A stretch of 64,000 nt of DNA from Streptomyces griseoflavus. Its GTDB lineage: Bacteria > Actinomycetota > Actinomycetes > Streptomycetales > Streptomycetaceae. Of the stretch, positions 1 through 7,594 are shown piece by piece. Within the stretch, counting starts at the first letter, position 1. Every line of letters begins with the position of its first letter. Under the pieces are notes generated by a model, which saw only the letters and a list, made by a program, of their open reading frames with translations, was not told the origin of the DNA and searched no databases. The stretch covers positions 186,001 through 250,000 of the forward strand of contig NZ_BMUC01000008.1 of assembly GCF_014649995.1 (NCBI RefSeq), in the 5' to 3' direction. Position numbers and translations under genes: made by a program.

Positions 1-715
1 TCTCCGCGTCGGCCATCGCCTGCGCAGCCTCGCGCTCCTCGAGGCGGCTGTTGGCGAGCTTGCTGTTGAGGTCCTCGATCTCCCGGGCCGCGTCCCGGCG
101 GGCCTCCGTGAGGTCGGCCTGGACGTCCCGCGCGTCCTCCTGAGCCTCGGCCAGCTCACGGACCGCGTCGGTCACCTTCAGCTTGGCATCGGCCTGGTCC
201 CGGGCCGCGTCTGCCACGGTGCGGGTCAGGCTCCGCTCAGCGTCTGCCACCGAGCGCAAGGCGTCCTGCACCCGCTCTTCAGCCTGGACCCGGGCATCGG
301 CGAGCGCCCGCTGCGCTGTGGCGAGTCCGCGCTGTGCGGTCTCCACCGCCCGGGTTGCCGATGCGGCCCCGGAGGCCTGCGCGCCGGCGTCGGCGAACGA
401 TGCCTTCAGCGCATCGCCCACGCCGGACATGCCCAACTTGAGGGCGCCAGCCGCGGCGCCGGCCGTCGTGAGAGCCGGCGCCAGCAGGGCAGCCGCTCCG
501 GCGGCCGCGTTCAGGTTCGCGGCGATCCCGATCCCGGCGAGGGCACCAAGTGCCTTCACTCCGGTACCGGCCGCCGCGGAGAATGCCTTACCGAACGCCG
601 ACCCGCCTTGCGAGCCGGACCGCGACGCGCGAGCGCTGATGCTCCGCGACCAATCGCCTTCGAATTCCGGTCGGATCGACACGTAGCCGCGCCCGACCAA
701 CACACCCGTAGCCAT
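1..715 (-). CDS. Probable phage tail tape-measure protein, N-terminal part
   Basis: The gene starts at the ATG at 715-713 and runs off the left edge, giving 238 residues with no stop. The protein begins MATGVLVGRGYVSIRPEFEG. It has a glycine- and alanine-rich, weakly hydrophobic stretch at about 45-100. From about 110 onward it is a long charged run rich in Ala, Glu, Arg and Asp with heptad-like spacing, predicting an extended coiled coil. This layout and the N-terminal sequence type are those of actinophage tape-measure proteins, which set tail length. The ribosome-binding site is weak (GAAAGG about 12 nt upstream). A phage structural protein is likely; the exact role is inferred. Confidence 0.6.
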   Translation of the reverse strand, partial: MATGVLVGRGYVSIRPEFEGDWSRSISARASRSGSQGGSAFGKAFSAAAGTGVKALGALAGIGIAANLNAAAGAAALLAPALTTAGAAAGALKLGMSGVGDALKASFADAGAQASGAASATRAVETAQRGLATAQRALADARVQAEERVQDALRSVADAERSLTRTVADAARDQADAKLKVTDAVRELAEAQEDARDVQADLTEARRDAAREIEDLNSKLANSRLEEREAAQAMADAE

Positions 716-1215
716 GTCTAAGGTGCCTTTCGCACTGTGAAGTTGGCTGCGGGTTGTCCCGGAAGGCCGTCCGGGGCGGAGGAGAAGTAGCAGGTCAGAG
801 GGGAAAACAGGGGGCGCCGGGGGCGCTGAGGGTTAGATCGCTCGAGAGGCCTTCCTGCGAGTTAGAGGGGGGTTTCGCGGGACCGCAGCGCTTCGCGGCC
901 TGGTGCCGGCGGTCGTCTTGCGCGAGGTCGCGAGGGCCTCGAGATCAGGTGATCTCCGCAGGTGAGCGCGGGGAGAGACCTGCAACCGCCGAGCGCCGGC
1001 GGGCTGCAGGCCGACCGCGGTCGACGTCTCGTGCGGGATCCCCCAGACCCGTACAGGGAGGGATTGCCCTCCCCCGCGGTCTCCCGTGCGCGCACCCGCG
1101 CGGGTGGGCCCCCGGGTGCGCGAGGGCGGTCTGCGCGGTGATCGTCACGGTGATCTCCTTGCCGGTCCGGAGGCGGCGCGGTGCGGCTCACGGCACCGCG
1201 CCGCCTGGTCGTGGG
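716..1215. other. Gene-free interval with three hairpins
   Basis: I find no convincing gene on either strand; the open frames here have Arg/Pro-rich compositions typical of chance frames. The interval holds three perfect inverted repeats: 1056-1073 (7-bp stem, 4-nt loop), 1089-1122 (10-bp stem) and 1172-1205 (13-bp stem). It separates the leftward replication operon from the tape-measure gene and probably insulates them. Confidence 0.5.
1172..1205 (-). terminator. Terminator-like hairpin after the early operon
   Basis: A perfect 13-bp inverted repeat (GGCGGCGCGGTGC and its complement) with an 8-nt loop lies 11 bp past the stop of the leftward gene at 1216. There is no U-tract, which is common for Streptomyces terminators. 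Confidence 0.55.
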
Positions 1216-1935
1216 TCAGGCTGCGGCGTGCTGCCGCAGTCGCTGGTATTCGGCGGTCTGCTGGTCCTCGGTCGGCAGCCAGACCTCGGCGCCGTGGTCC
1301 AGGAGCCAGCCGAGCTTGAGGTGGGTCACGTCGGACCCCCATGGCCAGACCGCGCCGGCGATGTGGGCGAGCTCGCGCCAGTTCGGCGCGACGACGGCGA
1401 TGTTGCGGACCTCGGCGAGCGGGCTCTGCTTGCCCAGCGGGTCGGTGATGCGGTCGCGGTTGTAGACGTACTCGACGTCACCGCGCAGTTCGGACCAGGC
1501 GTCGCGCAGGGAGCCGTACCACTGGGTCGCGGTGTGCAGCTCGAGGATGGCGGCGCGTACGTCGTCGGGCTCGGCGAGCATGTCCAGGCTGGCGCCGTTG
1601 CTGTGGGCGTACTTGCCTGCCACCTGGCGCACGGTGCGGAAGCGGTCGAGGCGTTCGGCGAGGGCCGGCTGCAGGTGCTCCGTGATCAGGCGCGGCGCGG
1701 CGTAGTTCGAGGCCATGCCGGAGAGGTGTCGGGCGAGGGCCTCGGCTTCCCGCTCCTTGGCCGTGTCCGCCCACTGGGTGCGGCCCCAGTTGGTGGTCTC
1801 CTTGCCTTCCTCCAGCAGCTGCTGCAGCTGGTCGTACCCGGCCAGCATCTCGGCGGGCATGGTGTAGTGGCCGGCGCGTGCGCCGTGTACCAGGCGGTGG
1901 GTCCTGGTGGCCTTGAAGTTGTCGGCGAGTTCCAT
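1216..1935 (-). CDS. Hypothetical protein of the prophage-like element
   Basis: A 239-residue protein beginning MELADNFKATRTHRLVHG. I do not recognise a family. It is acidic and soluble with no signal peptide or membrane segment. It has a predicted helical middle (residues about 30-140, rich in Ala, Glu and Arg) and a Trp-rich C-terminal third (WYGSLRDAW, WPWGSDVTHL, WLLDHGAEVW). Codon use and GC bias fit a real gene. It is the last gene of the leftward early operon, ending just before a strong hairpin. A phage-encoded host-interaction or DNA-metabolism accessory role is possible but unsupported. Confidence 0.6.
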   Translation of the reverse strand: MELADNFKATRTHRLVHGARAGHYTMPAEMLAGYDQLQQLLEEGKETTNWGRTQWADTAKEREAEALARHLSGMASNYAAPRLITEHLQPALAERLDRFRTVRQVAGKYAHSNGASLDMLAEPDDVRAAILELHTATQWYGSLRDAWSELRGDVEYVYNRDRITDPLGKQSPLAEVRNIAVVAPNWRELAHIAGAVWPWGSDVTHLKLGWLLDHGAEVWLPTEDQQTAEYQRLRQHAAA

Positions 1936-1948
1936 CGGTGTCTCCTGG

Positions 1949-2191
1949 TCAGTCGTTGTCGTTGTCGGTGTTGCTGGGGGCGGGGCGGTGGGCGAGCTGG
2001 CCGATGGCGTCGGCGACCTCGCTGGCGGGGGCGGTGCGGTAGTAGCCGTCCGGCAGGGTTCCGTCTTCGGCCGGCTCTGCGGGCTGGGGCGGTCCGAGGA
2101 CGCGGCCGTGGGTGATGAGCTGGCCGCGGGCGGCCGCCACTTCTGCAGCCGGGGCGGTGCGGTAGTAGCCGTCCGGTACGGGGTTGGTCAT
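1949..2191 (-). CDS. Small protein with an internal duplication
   Basis: An 80-residue protein made of two copies of a motif of about 19 residues: DGYYRTAPAAEVAAARGQL near the N-terminus and DGYYRTAPASEVADAIGQL near residues 48-66, joined by a Pro-rich linker. It ends in an Asp/Asn-rich tail. It has no known domain that I recognise. It lies between two other small genes of the same leftward operon, 13 bp upstream of the 239-residue gene. Two near-identical Tyr-Tyr-containing units suggest a binding module used twice. The function is unknown. Confidence 0.6.
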   Translation of the reverse strand: MTNPVPDGYYRTAPAAEVAAARGQLITHGRVLGPPQPAEPAEDGTLPDGYYRTAPASEVADAIGQLAHRPAPSNTDNDND

Positions 2192-2213
2192 GGGCTTGGC
2201 CTCTCGAGGGGGA

Positions 2214-2240
2214 GGCGCCCGCGCGGTGTGCGCGGGCGCC
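2214..2240 (-). terminator. Intergenic hairpin
   Basis: GGCGCCCGCGC pairs with GCGCGGGCGCC around a 5-nt loop, between the genes at 2253-2495 and 1949-2191. It could attenuate transcription inside the operon or protect mRNA ends. Confidence 0.4.
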
Positions 2241-2252
2241 GGTGGTTGTGGT

Positions 2253-2495
2253 CTAGGAGTCGTGGGCGAGTTCGGCGGCGTGGGCCTGGACGCCGCCGAT
2301 GACCTCCTGCCAGGCCTCGGCGGTGAGGATCGCGCGGAAGCCGTTGCAGAGGCTCATGAGGGCGTAGCCGCAGGCGTTGCGGACTTCGTCGTCGGGGAGC
2401 TCGTTCAGGAGCAGGGCCAGGCCCTCGCCGTCGGCGCGGAGCGCTGCGAGGGAGAGCGCGGTGACCTTCTGCTCGGGGGTCTGTTCGCGGGCCAT
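2253..2495 (-). CDS. Small hypothetical phage-type protein
   Basis: An 80-residue acidic, helix-rich protein beginning MAREQTPEQKVTALSLAALR, with no recognised domain. It begins 12 bp after the AAA ATPase gene and is read in the same direction, so it belongs to the early operon. A small accessory protein of the element's replication module is plausible from position only. Confidence 0.55.
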   Translation of the reverse strand: MAREQTPEQKVTALSLAALRADGEGLALLLNELPDDEVRNACGYALMSLCNGFRAILTAEAWQEVIGGVQAHAAELAHDS

Positions 2496-2507
2496 GCGGA
2501 ATGTCCT

Positions 2508-3767
2508 TCAGGGGTTTGTGGGGTTGTCGTTGGGTGTTACAGGGAGTGAGGGGTTTTCCGTAGGTGTCACGTAGGTGCCGTAGGCGCCAGGCCCGTGGGT
2601 GCTGGCGCCTACGGCACCTACGGGGGTTTCGCTGGCATCTACGTCATCGGCGGTCACGCTCAGTACCCAGGTCCATTTCTTGTTCTTGCCGAAACCGGAG
2701 GACTCGGAGCGGACGCCGGCCTTGGCCCGGGCGCGCTGCAAGGTGCGTTTGGCGATGCCGTCCTTCTCGGCGGACTTGATGACGTCGCCAGCGGGTGCCT
2801 CGCCGCCGTTGTCGGTGAGGTAGCCGACCAGCCAGGCGACAGCCTCATCCCGCTCGCCGACTTCATCGCGGTCGACGGGCGCGGCGAGGGTGTCCTCGAC
2901 GGTGCGTTCCGATACGCCGGTGAAGACCAGCCGCCCGACGTTGGCCGTGCCCTTGGCGGTGGGCACGTCGAAGCCCTCGATCCGGTACGCGAGCGAGGGG
3001 AGGTCGAGCCTGCCGAGGCTGTTCTTCGTCTGTGTCATCACCTGCTCCTCCGTCTCGCGGTCGCGGGCGAAGGCGAGGACGGCCCGGGCCAGGTCCTTGA
3101 AGGCACCCGACCCGGAGATGAGCTGTGAAGCGTCGGTGCTGCTGCCCTTGTTGAAGTGGGCGATCCCGAGCGTGAGCGCCCTGGTCCGCTCTGCCATACG
3201 CACGAGAGGCTCGAGGGCCTGGCGCACGTCCTGGGTGCGGTGGGCGTCGGTGCTGCTGCCGAGGGTCGACATCAGCGGGTCCACGATGAGCGCCGCGACG
3301 TCGTGTTCGGCGATGGCCTCCTCGATGAGCGATACGTCCATCGGCAGGGAGATCATCGTTTCGCCGCGCAGAGTGTCCTCGGCGTCGACGCGGAACACGC
3401 GGTCCAGGTCGGCCCCGGCCGCGATGAGCCGGGGCACCAGGGTGCGGGACCAGGAGTCTTCAACGGCCGCGTAGAAGACGGTCTTCGGGTGGCCGTAGAA
3501 GGTGCCCGGGAGCTCGCCGCGCGACAGGCGCGCGGCGACCCAGATGCCGAAGCTGGACTTGCCCGTGCCCTCGCGTCCCGCGGCGAGGGTGAGGGCTCCA
3601 GCGGGCACGCGGCCCTCGCCGGGCTGTGGCTCCCATGCCCAGACCACAGGTTCGGGGGCGATCGCGGACGCCGGCGTGAGCTTCAGCGAGCGGGGAGCAG
3701 GGAACGCAGCATCGGTGATGCCGTTGCGTTCGAGGATCTCCCGGGCTTCGTCGTGCGAGTCGGTCAA
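2508..3767 (-). CDS. RepA/AAA_25-type ATPase (putative replicative helicase)
   Basis: A 419-residue protein with a RecA-like ATPase core of the AAA_25/RepA type. Walker A is GREGTGKS at about 64-71 and Walker B is AALIVD at about 158-163. The fold fits a hexameric helicase that loads on primed element DNA together with the primase-polymerase. Residues of about 310-365 (EAPAGDVIKSAEKDGIAKRT) look like a winged helix. The last 45 residues are a low-complexity Gly/Thr/Pro tail whose DNA contains a 21-bp perfect inverted repeat. Its start overlaps the primase-polymerase stop by 4 nt (ATGA), indicating translational coupling. Confidence 0.8.
   Translation of the reverse strand: MTDSHDEAREILERNGITDAAFPAPRSLKLTPASAIAPEPVVWAWEPQPGEGRVPAGALTLAAGREGTGKSSFGIWVAARLSRGELPGTFYGHPKTVFYAAVEDSWSRTLVPRLIAAGADLDRVFRVDAEDTLRGETMISLPMDVSLIEEAIAEHDVAALIVDPLMSTLGSSTDAHRTQDVRQALEPLVRMAERTRALTLGIAHFNKGSSTDASQLISGSGAFKDLARAVLAFARDRETEEQVMTQTKNSLGRLDLPSLAYRIEGFDVPTAKGTANVGRLVFTGVSERTVEDTLAAPVDRDEVGERDEAVAWLVGYLTDNGGEAPAGDVIKSAEKDGIAKRTLQRARAKAGVRSESSGFGKNKKWTWVLSVTADDVDASETPVGAVGASTHGPGAYGTYVTPTENPSLPVTPNDNPTNP
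2570..2622. repeat. 21-bp perfect inverted repeat inside the ATPase gene
   Basis: Arms at 2570-2590 and 2602-2622 are exact reverse complements separated by 11 nt. The arms are built from the near-repeat CGTAGGTGCCGTAGGCGCC. The element lies in the 3' end of the ATPase gene and encodes a Gly/Ala/Thr linker. It could act as a protein-binding site, a single-strand fold-back at an origin, or an intragenic terminator. Confidence 0.7.
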
Positions 3768-4666
3768 GCTGAAGCTCCCGTTCTGTGCGGGGCACGCTCA
3801 GCGCTGCGGAGCGTCCTCGATGCCTCGGCGTCCGGAAGGCCGATGCGCGCGGCCGCGTCCATGAGGGACGCGAACACGGACGGGCCGTCGGCCTTGCCCG
3901 CGCGCACCAGCTCGAGGCCACGGCACGCGGCCCAGAAGAGCCGAGAGTTCCGTTCGCCCTCGCGTGCCTCGAGGACGAACGCCACCAGGCCGACCAGGCT
4001 CGCGATCGGGCGTACGGACTCGAGAGAGAGGGTGGGCCTGGCGGGCTCGGCGCGGACGCCGAGAAAAGCGGGCCATGCTGCAGGCCAGTGATTGAACCGG
4101 CCGTCGCCAGCCCAGGCGTAGCGAGCACCGGAGGGGTGCAGCGAGGGCGCGGCGACGATGTAACCGTTGGACTTCACGTCGACGCCGGGCCCGAGCTTGC
4201 CGGGCAAGTCTCGGCCGGGGTGGGCGTACACCAGGTGCAGGCCGTCTCCGCCCGTGATCTGCATGAGCGTGCCGGGCAGCGTGCCGTGGTCACGCTCGAG
4301 GCGGTACAGCGTTTCGCGGCCGCCGTTGCGGGGGTCGACGTCGACGACAGCGAGCCCGTTCGGCGCGCACGGCAGACCGATGCCAGCGCTGGGGTAACGG
4401 CGCCACCATGCGCTGATCTGGTCGAGGTCGCGGGTGGCGTCGTGGTAGCCGTGACCGTGCTGACCGCACTCGCCTCGGCAGGGGTGCCCCACTTCATGCA
4501 CGCGCGGGATCGCAGGCGTCTTGCCGGCGAGGGGGAAGACGCTCCAGCCGTGCTGCGCGTAGGCGAGGGCGTGTGCCACCATGACGGGCGACCCGACACC
4601 CATTGCGCGGTCGTTCGGAAACGCCCCGGCCATCACCCGGGGCGTTTCTGCGTTGCGGGTCGTCAT
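3764..4666 (-). CDS. Bifunctional DNA primase/polymerase (Prim-Pol)
   Basis: About 300 residues starting MTTRNAETPRV; the ATG at 4666-4664 overlaps the preceding stop by 4 nt. The N-terminal half is a Prim-Pol domain: HGWSVFPLAGKTPAIP at about 36-51, a Cys/His cluster (GHPCRGECGQHGH), the acidic motif GLAVVDVDPRNG, and GLHLVYAHP with GVDVKSNGYIVAAPS further on. Such proteins make primers and extend them for element replication. It sits between the excisionase-like gene and the AAA ATPase in an overlapping three-gene unit, the usual replication cassette of actinobacterial integrative elements and some phages. Confidence 0.85.
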   Translation of the reverse strand: MTTRNAETPRVMAGAFPNDRAMGVGSPVMVAHALAYAQHGWSVFPLAGKTPAIPRVHEVGHPCRGECGQHGHGYHDATRDLDQISAWWRRYPSAGIGLPCAPNGLAVVDVDPRNGGRETLYRLERDHGTLPGTLMQITGGDGLHLVYAHPGRDLPGKLGPGVDVKSNGYIVAAPSLHPSGARYAWAGDGRFNHWPAAWPAFLGVRAEPARPTLSLESVRPIASLVGLVAFVLEAREGERNSRLFWAACRGLELVRAGKADGPSVFASLMDAAARIGLPDAEASRTLRSAERAPHRTGASA

Positions 4667-4893
4667 GCGGTGGCTCCGCCGTTCGGGCGGATCGTCTGAG
4701 CGTCCAGCCAGGCGTCGAGGTCGCTCCAACGCGCCCGCAGGTGCCGGCCGACCTTGATGAGCTTCGGCCCGCCCCCACGGCTCGACCACTGGTAGACGGT
4801 GCCGACCGGTACGCGGCAGAACTCCGCGATCTCCGGCGGGGTGGCCAAACCCGTCCGTGTCTGACCTGCACCAGAACTCTGTGTGTGCTTCAC
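4663..4893 (-). CDS. Excisionase-like helix-turn-helix protein
   Basis: A 76-residue protein with a MerR/HTH_17 DNA-binding domain: TPPEIAEFCRVPVGTVYQWS at about 18-37, then PKLIKVGRHLRARWSDLDAW. Proteins of this type act as recombination directionality factors or small activators in integrative elements. I chose the GTG at 4893-4891 because GGAGGT lies 4 nt upstream; a TTG 12 nt further up is less likely. It overlaps the primase-polymerase start by 4 nt. It is divergent from the repressor at 4986, and its start codon is the centre of a palindrome shared in form with the repressor gene. Confidence 0.75.
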   Translation of the reverse strand: MKHTQSSGAGQTRTGLATPPEIAEFCRVPVGTVYQWSSRGGGPKLIKVGRHLRARWSDLDAWLDAQTIRPNGGATA

Positions 4894-4899
4894 AAGCAC
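4885..4899. promoter_or_regulatory. Palindrome centred on the excisionase-like start codon
   Basis: GTGCTT-CAC-AAGCAC is a perfect inverted repeat whose central CAC is the complement of the GTG start codon of the leftward gene. It shares the form GTGCTY-N3-RAGCAC with the site at 4980-4994. A half-site GAGCACA lies at 4914-4920. It is a candidate operator of the adjacent XRE repressor. Confidence 0.5.
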
Positions 4900-4979
4900 C
4901 TCCAATGTCGCATGAGCACATTCTGTGTTGTTGCCAAAGGTTGCCGCCTCTTGCGACGTGTGTCAATGGATGCTTAGCT

Positions 4980-4994
4980 GTGCTCATGGAGCAC
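4980..4994. promoter_or_regulatory. Palindrome centred on the repressor start codon
   Basis: GTGCTC-ATG-GAGCAC is a perfect inverted repeat centred on the ATG of the repressor gene; the arms extend one further base on each side (4979-4995). With the matching site on the divergent gene it suggests autoregulation by the repressor. Confidence 0.5.
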
Positions 4995-5501
4995 ACGAAG
5001 GACGCGCTCTCACCGGTGGATGCAATCCGGGTGAGGGTCAAAGAGCTGCGAGGGCGTAGCGGCATGACTGCTGCCGACCTCGCCGAACGGCTCACCGAAC
5101 TGGGCGTGAAGTGGAACCGCTCGATCGTGGCGAACTTCGAAGCGGGCCGGCGCCCGACGGTAAGCGTGGTGGAGTGGCTCGCCCTCTCCCAGGCGCTGAA
5201 CGTGGCGCCCCTTCACCTGCTCATCCCGCCGGCTGTGGACCCCGAGACGCCGTACCGCATCACTCCCAACCGGGAAGCAACCGTGAGGGATGCGCGGGAC
5301 TGGGTCCGAGGCATGCTCGCGCTCAACTCGGAAGACAAGGAGCGGTGGGCACAGGAGAAGCCGGACGACGAGAGCTGGCCCTTCGTGTGGCTTCGGCCTG
5401 GGCAATCGCCGCACGAGATCATGAGGACGCGGGACTACCTGTACGCCGTGGCCCTCGAGCGAGCGCAACGGGACCGAGAGCAGGGGGGCACCGATGGCTA
5501 G
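4986..5501 (+). CDS. XRE-family repressor of the prophage-like element
   Basis: A 171-residue protein with an N-terminal Cro/CI-type helix-turn-helix at about 14-70 (RVKELRGRSGMTAADLAERL followed by NRSIVANFEAGRRPTVSVVE). The C-terminal part is of unknown type and rich in Trp, Arg and Glu. There is no LexA-like Ser/Lys protease signature that I can see. It is divergent from the early operon and overlaps the integrase start by 8 nt, so repressor and integrase are made together, the usual lysogeny arrangement. I chose the ATG at 4986 because the helix-turn-helix then sits at the normal distance from the N-terminus. Confidence 0.75.
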   Translation: MEHTKDALSPVDAIRVRVKELRGRSGMTAADLAERLTELGVKWNRSIVANFEAGRRPTVSVVEWLALSQALNVAPLHLLIPPAVDPETPYRITPNREATVRDARDWVRGMLALNSEDKERWAQEKPDDESWPFVWLRPGQSPHEIMRTRDYLYAVALERAQRDREQGGTDG

Positions 5502-6852
5502 CGTCTACGACCGTTGGCACCTGTCACGCCCTGCCTCGGGCGCTGAGCCGTGCACTGAGCACTCCAGCAAGACGCGCACGCTGGTGCCGAGCAAGAGCCA
5601 CGGTAAGGGCAAGCGGTGGCAGGTCCGGTGGCGCGACGCAGCGGGGGAGCAGCAGAAGGAGAACTTCGCCAAGCGCTCCCAGGCCGACACTCGCGCAGCC
5701 ACGATCGAGGCGGACCTCGCCCGCGGGCTGTACGTCGACCCGGCGGCCGGCAAGGAGAGCTTCCGTGCGGTCGCCGAGCGCTGGCGGACCACGGCCGTGC
5801 ACCGCGGCGGTACGTCCTCCCGCGTTGAGCGGGCTCTGCGGCTGCACATCTACCCGACATTCGGAGACCGGCCGATCGTGTCCATCCGCCCGTCGGAGGT
5901 GCAGGCCTGGGTCAAGGACCGGTCACAGGCCCTCGCCCCGACCACGCTGCGGGTCACCTTCTCCTACCTGGTCTCCGTGATGCACACCGCCGTACGGGAC
6001 CGGACGATCGCCATCAACCCGTGCGCTGGCATCAAGCTCCCCGAAGCCCGACGGCCCGAGATCGTGCCCCTGCACAAGGACGCCGTCCGTGCCCTGATCG
6101 AAGCGGCCCCGTCCCCGTACCGCGCGATGATCCTGCTCGCCGTCGCCTCCGGGCTGCGGCAGGGGGAGGTGTTCGGCCTCGAGGTCGACGGCGTCGACTT
6201 CCTGCGGCGCGAGGTGGTCGTGCGGCAGCAGCTGGTCACACCGGACAAGGACGTCGACGGGGACCCGGAGGCGGTGCCCGAGTCGTACCTCGGCGAGCCG
6301 AAGACGCACGAGAGCTACCGAACCGTCCCCCTGGTCGGCCTCGCGGTCGACGCGCTCGCCGCGCACCTCCAGCAGTATCCGGCGGTCGCAGTCGACATCG
6401 AGGACCAGACGGACCCGCGCAAGCCGCGCCGGCGGAAGGCCCGCATGCTGTTCACCAGCGACCGCGGCGACGTCCTGAAGCGGGCCAACTGGTCGCACGT
6501 CTGGGCGCGCATGGAGGAGAGGGCGAACGAAGCTCTCAGCAAGGACTACGCCGAGGCGTACGCGGCGTGGGTCCAGCGGGGCCGGCCGGAGGGCCAGGAG
6601 CCCGCGCAGGTCCGGGTCCCAGACGGAACGAGCATGCACGACCTGCGCCACTTCTACGCCTCAGCGCTGATCAAGAACCGCGAGAGCGTGAAGACGGTGC
6701 AGCGGCGCCTGGGCCACTCGAAGCCGTCGATCACGCTCGACATCTACACCCATCTGTGGCCAGACGATGAGGACACAACGCGAGCGGCGGTCGAGGCGGT
6801 CCTCGGCGATGTGCCCGCGTTGTGCCCTCCCGCTCAGATCATTTCCGGATAG
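5494..6852 (+). CDS. int: Tyrosine recombinase/integrase of the prophage-like element
   Basis: A 452-residue phage-type integrase that inserts and, with a directionality factor, excises the element. It has an N-terminal arm-binding region (WQVRWRDAAGEQQKENFAKR at about 42-61), a core-binding SAM-like domain (about 85-185) and a C-terminal catalytic domain. Catalytic residues visible are R222 (ASGLRQGEV), K270 (EPKTHESYR), H382 and R385 (HDLRH), H408 (LGH) and Y418 (DIYTH), so the active site looks complete. It overlaps the repressor gene by 8 nt and ends 19 bp from the convergent yajQ gene. Confidence 0.92.
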   Translation: MASVYDRWHLSRPASGAEPCTEHSSKTRTLVPSKSHGKGKRWQVRWRDAAGEQQKENFAKRSQADTRAATIEADLARGLYVDPAAGKESFRAVAERWRTTAVHRGGTSSRVERALRLHIYPTFGDRPIVSIRPSEVQAWVKDRSQALAPTTLRVTFSYLVSVMHTAVRDRTIAINPCAGIKLPEARRPEIVPLHKDAVRALIEAAPSPYRAMILLAVASGLRQGEVFGLEVDGVDFLRREVVVRQQLVTPDKDVDGDPEAVPESYLGEPKTHESYRTVPLVGLAVDALAAHLQQYPAVAVDIEDQTDPRKPRRRKARMLFTSDRGDVLKRANWSHVWARMEERANEALSKDYAEAYAAWVQRGRPEGQEPAQVRVPDGTSMHDLRHFYASALIKNRESVKTVQRRLGHSKPSITLDIYTHLWPDDEDTTRAAVEAVLGDVPALCPPAQIISG

Positions 6853-6871
6853 TGCAGGTCAGCACGTTGAG

Positions 6872-7360
6872 TCAGCGGTAGTTCACGAACTGCAGCGCGA
6901 ACTCGAAGTCCTTGCCCTTGAGGAGGGCGATGACGGTCTGGAGGTCGTCGCGGCTCTTGGAGCTGACCCGCAACTCGTCACCCTGCACCTGGGCCTTCAC
7001 GCCCTTCGGGCCCTCATCCCGGATGATCTTCGCGACCTTCTTCGCGTTGTCCTGGGAGATGCCCTCCTCGATCGACGCGAAGATCTTGTACTCCTTGCCC
7101 GAGAGCTGAGGCTCGCCCGCGTCCAGGGCCTTCAGGGAGATGCCCCGCTTGATCAGCTTGGACTGGAAGACGTCGAGGACGGCCTTGACCCGGTCCTCGG
7201 AGTTCGCCTCCATGAGGATCTTCTCCCCGGACCACGAGATCGAGGCACCGACACCCTTGAAGTCGTAGCGCTGCGAGATCTCCTTGGCGGTCTGGTTGAG
7301 GGCGTTGTCGACCTCCTGCCGCTCGACCTTCGAGACGATGTCGAAACTGGAGTCGGCCAT
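6872..7360 (-). CDS. yajQ: YajQ-family nucleotide-binding protein
   Basis: A 162-residue protein starting [20 protein letters not shown], the standard length for YajQ (UPF0234). The family has two ferredoxin-like domains, binds nucleotides, and some members bind cyclic di-GMP and act with transcription regulators. The sequence matches the family throughout ([50 protein letters not shown]). An upstream ATG would add 40 residues with no family match, so the ATG at 7360-7358 is used. It is an ordinary chromosomal gene squeezed between two integrated elements. Confidence 0.92.
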   Translation of the reverse strand: MADSSFDIVSKVERQEVDNALNQTAKEISQRYDFKGVGASISWSGEKILMEANSEDRVKAVLDVFQSKLIKRGISLKALDAGEPQLSGKEYKIFASIEEGISQDNAKKVAKIIRDEGPKGVKAQVQGDELRVSSKSRDDLQTVIALLKGKDFEFALQFVNYR

Positions 7361-7594
7361 GTCCTGTGGCTCCTTGTATCGGGGTGCGTATCGGGGTGCG
7401 CACCGGATGCGTACCGGCATACGTGGGACGGCCCAGAGCCCGGCATCGGCTCCGGACCGCATCCGGACCAGCCTAGTCACCCCCCGCCCCCCGGGTGGTG
7501 ATCAATCGGGTGGCGAAGCACCCCTGTCCATCGGGTATTGTTTACGTCGTTGCCACGGAGCACCGCCGCAAGGCGGTCCCAGCGCAGCAACCCA

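Larger units (their letters stand above)
1..6871. mobile_element. Right end of a prophage-like or satellite-like integrated element
   Basis: This stretch carries a probable phage tape-measure gene cut by the window edge, a leftward early operon (excisionase-like, primase-polymerase, AAA ATPase, three small unknown genes), a divergent repressor and a rightward tyrosine integrase. The integrase stops 19 bp before the end of yajQ, so the right attachment site probably lies there or in the 3' end of yajQ. The other end is outside the window, so the boundary is inferred. No terminase, portal or capsid gene lies between the replication genes and the tape-measure gene. This could mean a deleted prophage, a satellite, or unusual gene order. 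Confidence 0.6.

Noticed and set aside
862-1191. 109-codon leftward frame in the gene-free spacer
   Set aside because: Pro/Arg-rich sequence with no protein-like pattern, overlapping strong hairpins.
754-2115. Long open frame on the plus strand (453 codons)
   Set aside because: Composition is Arg/Gly/Val-rich and it lies opposite the leftward genes, which have normal protein composition and ribosome-binding sites.
7562-7577. ACCGCC-GCAA-GGCGGT hairpin as part of a tRNA
   Set aside because: It lies upstream of the acceptor strand and does not fit any cloverleaf arm; it may be a leader hairpin.
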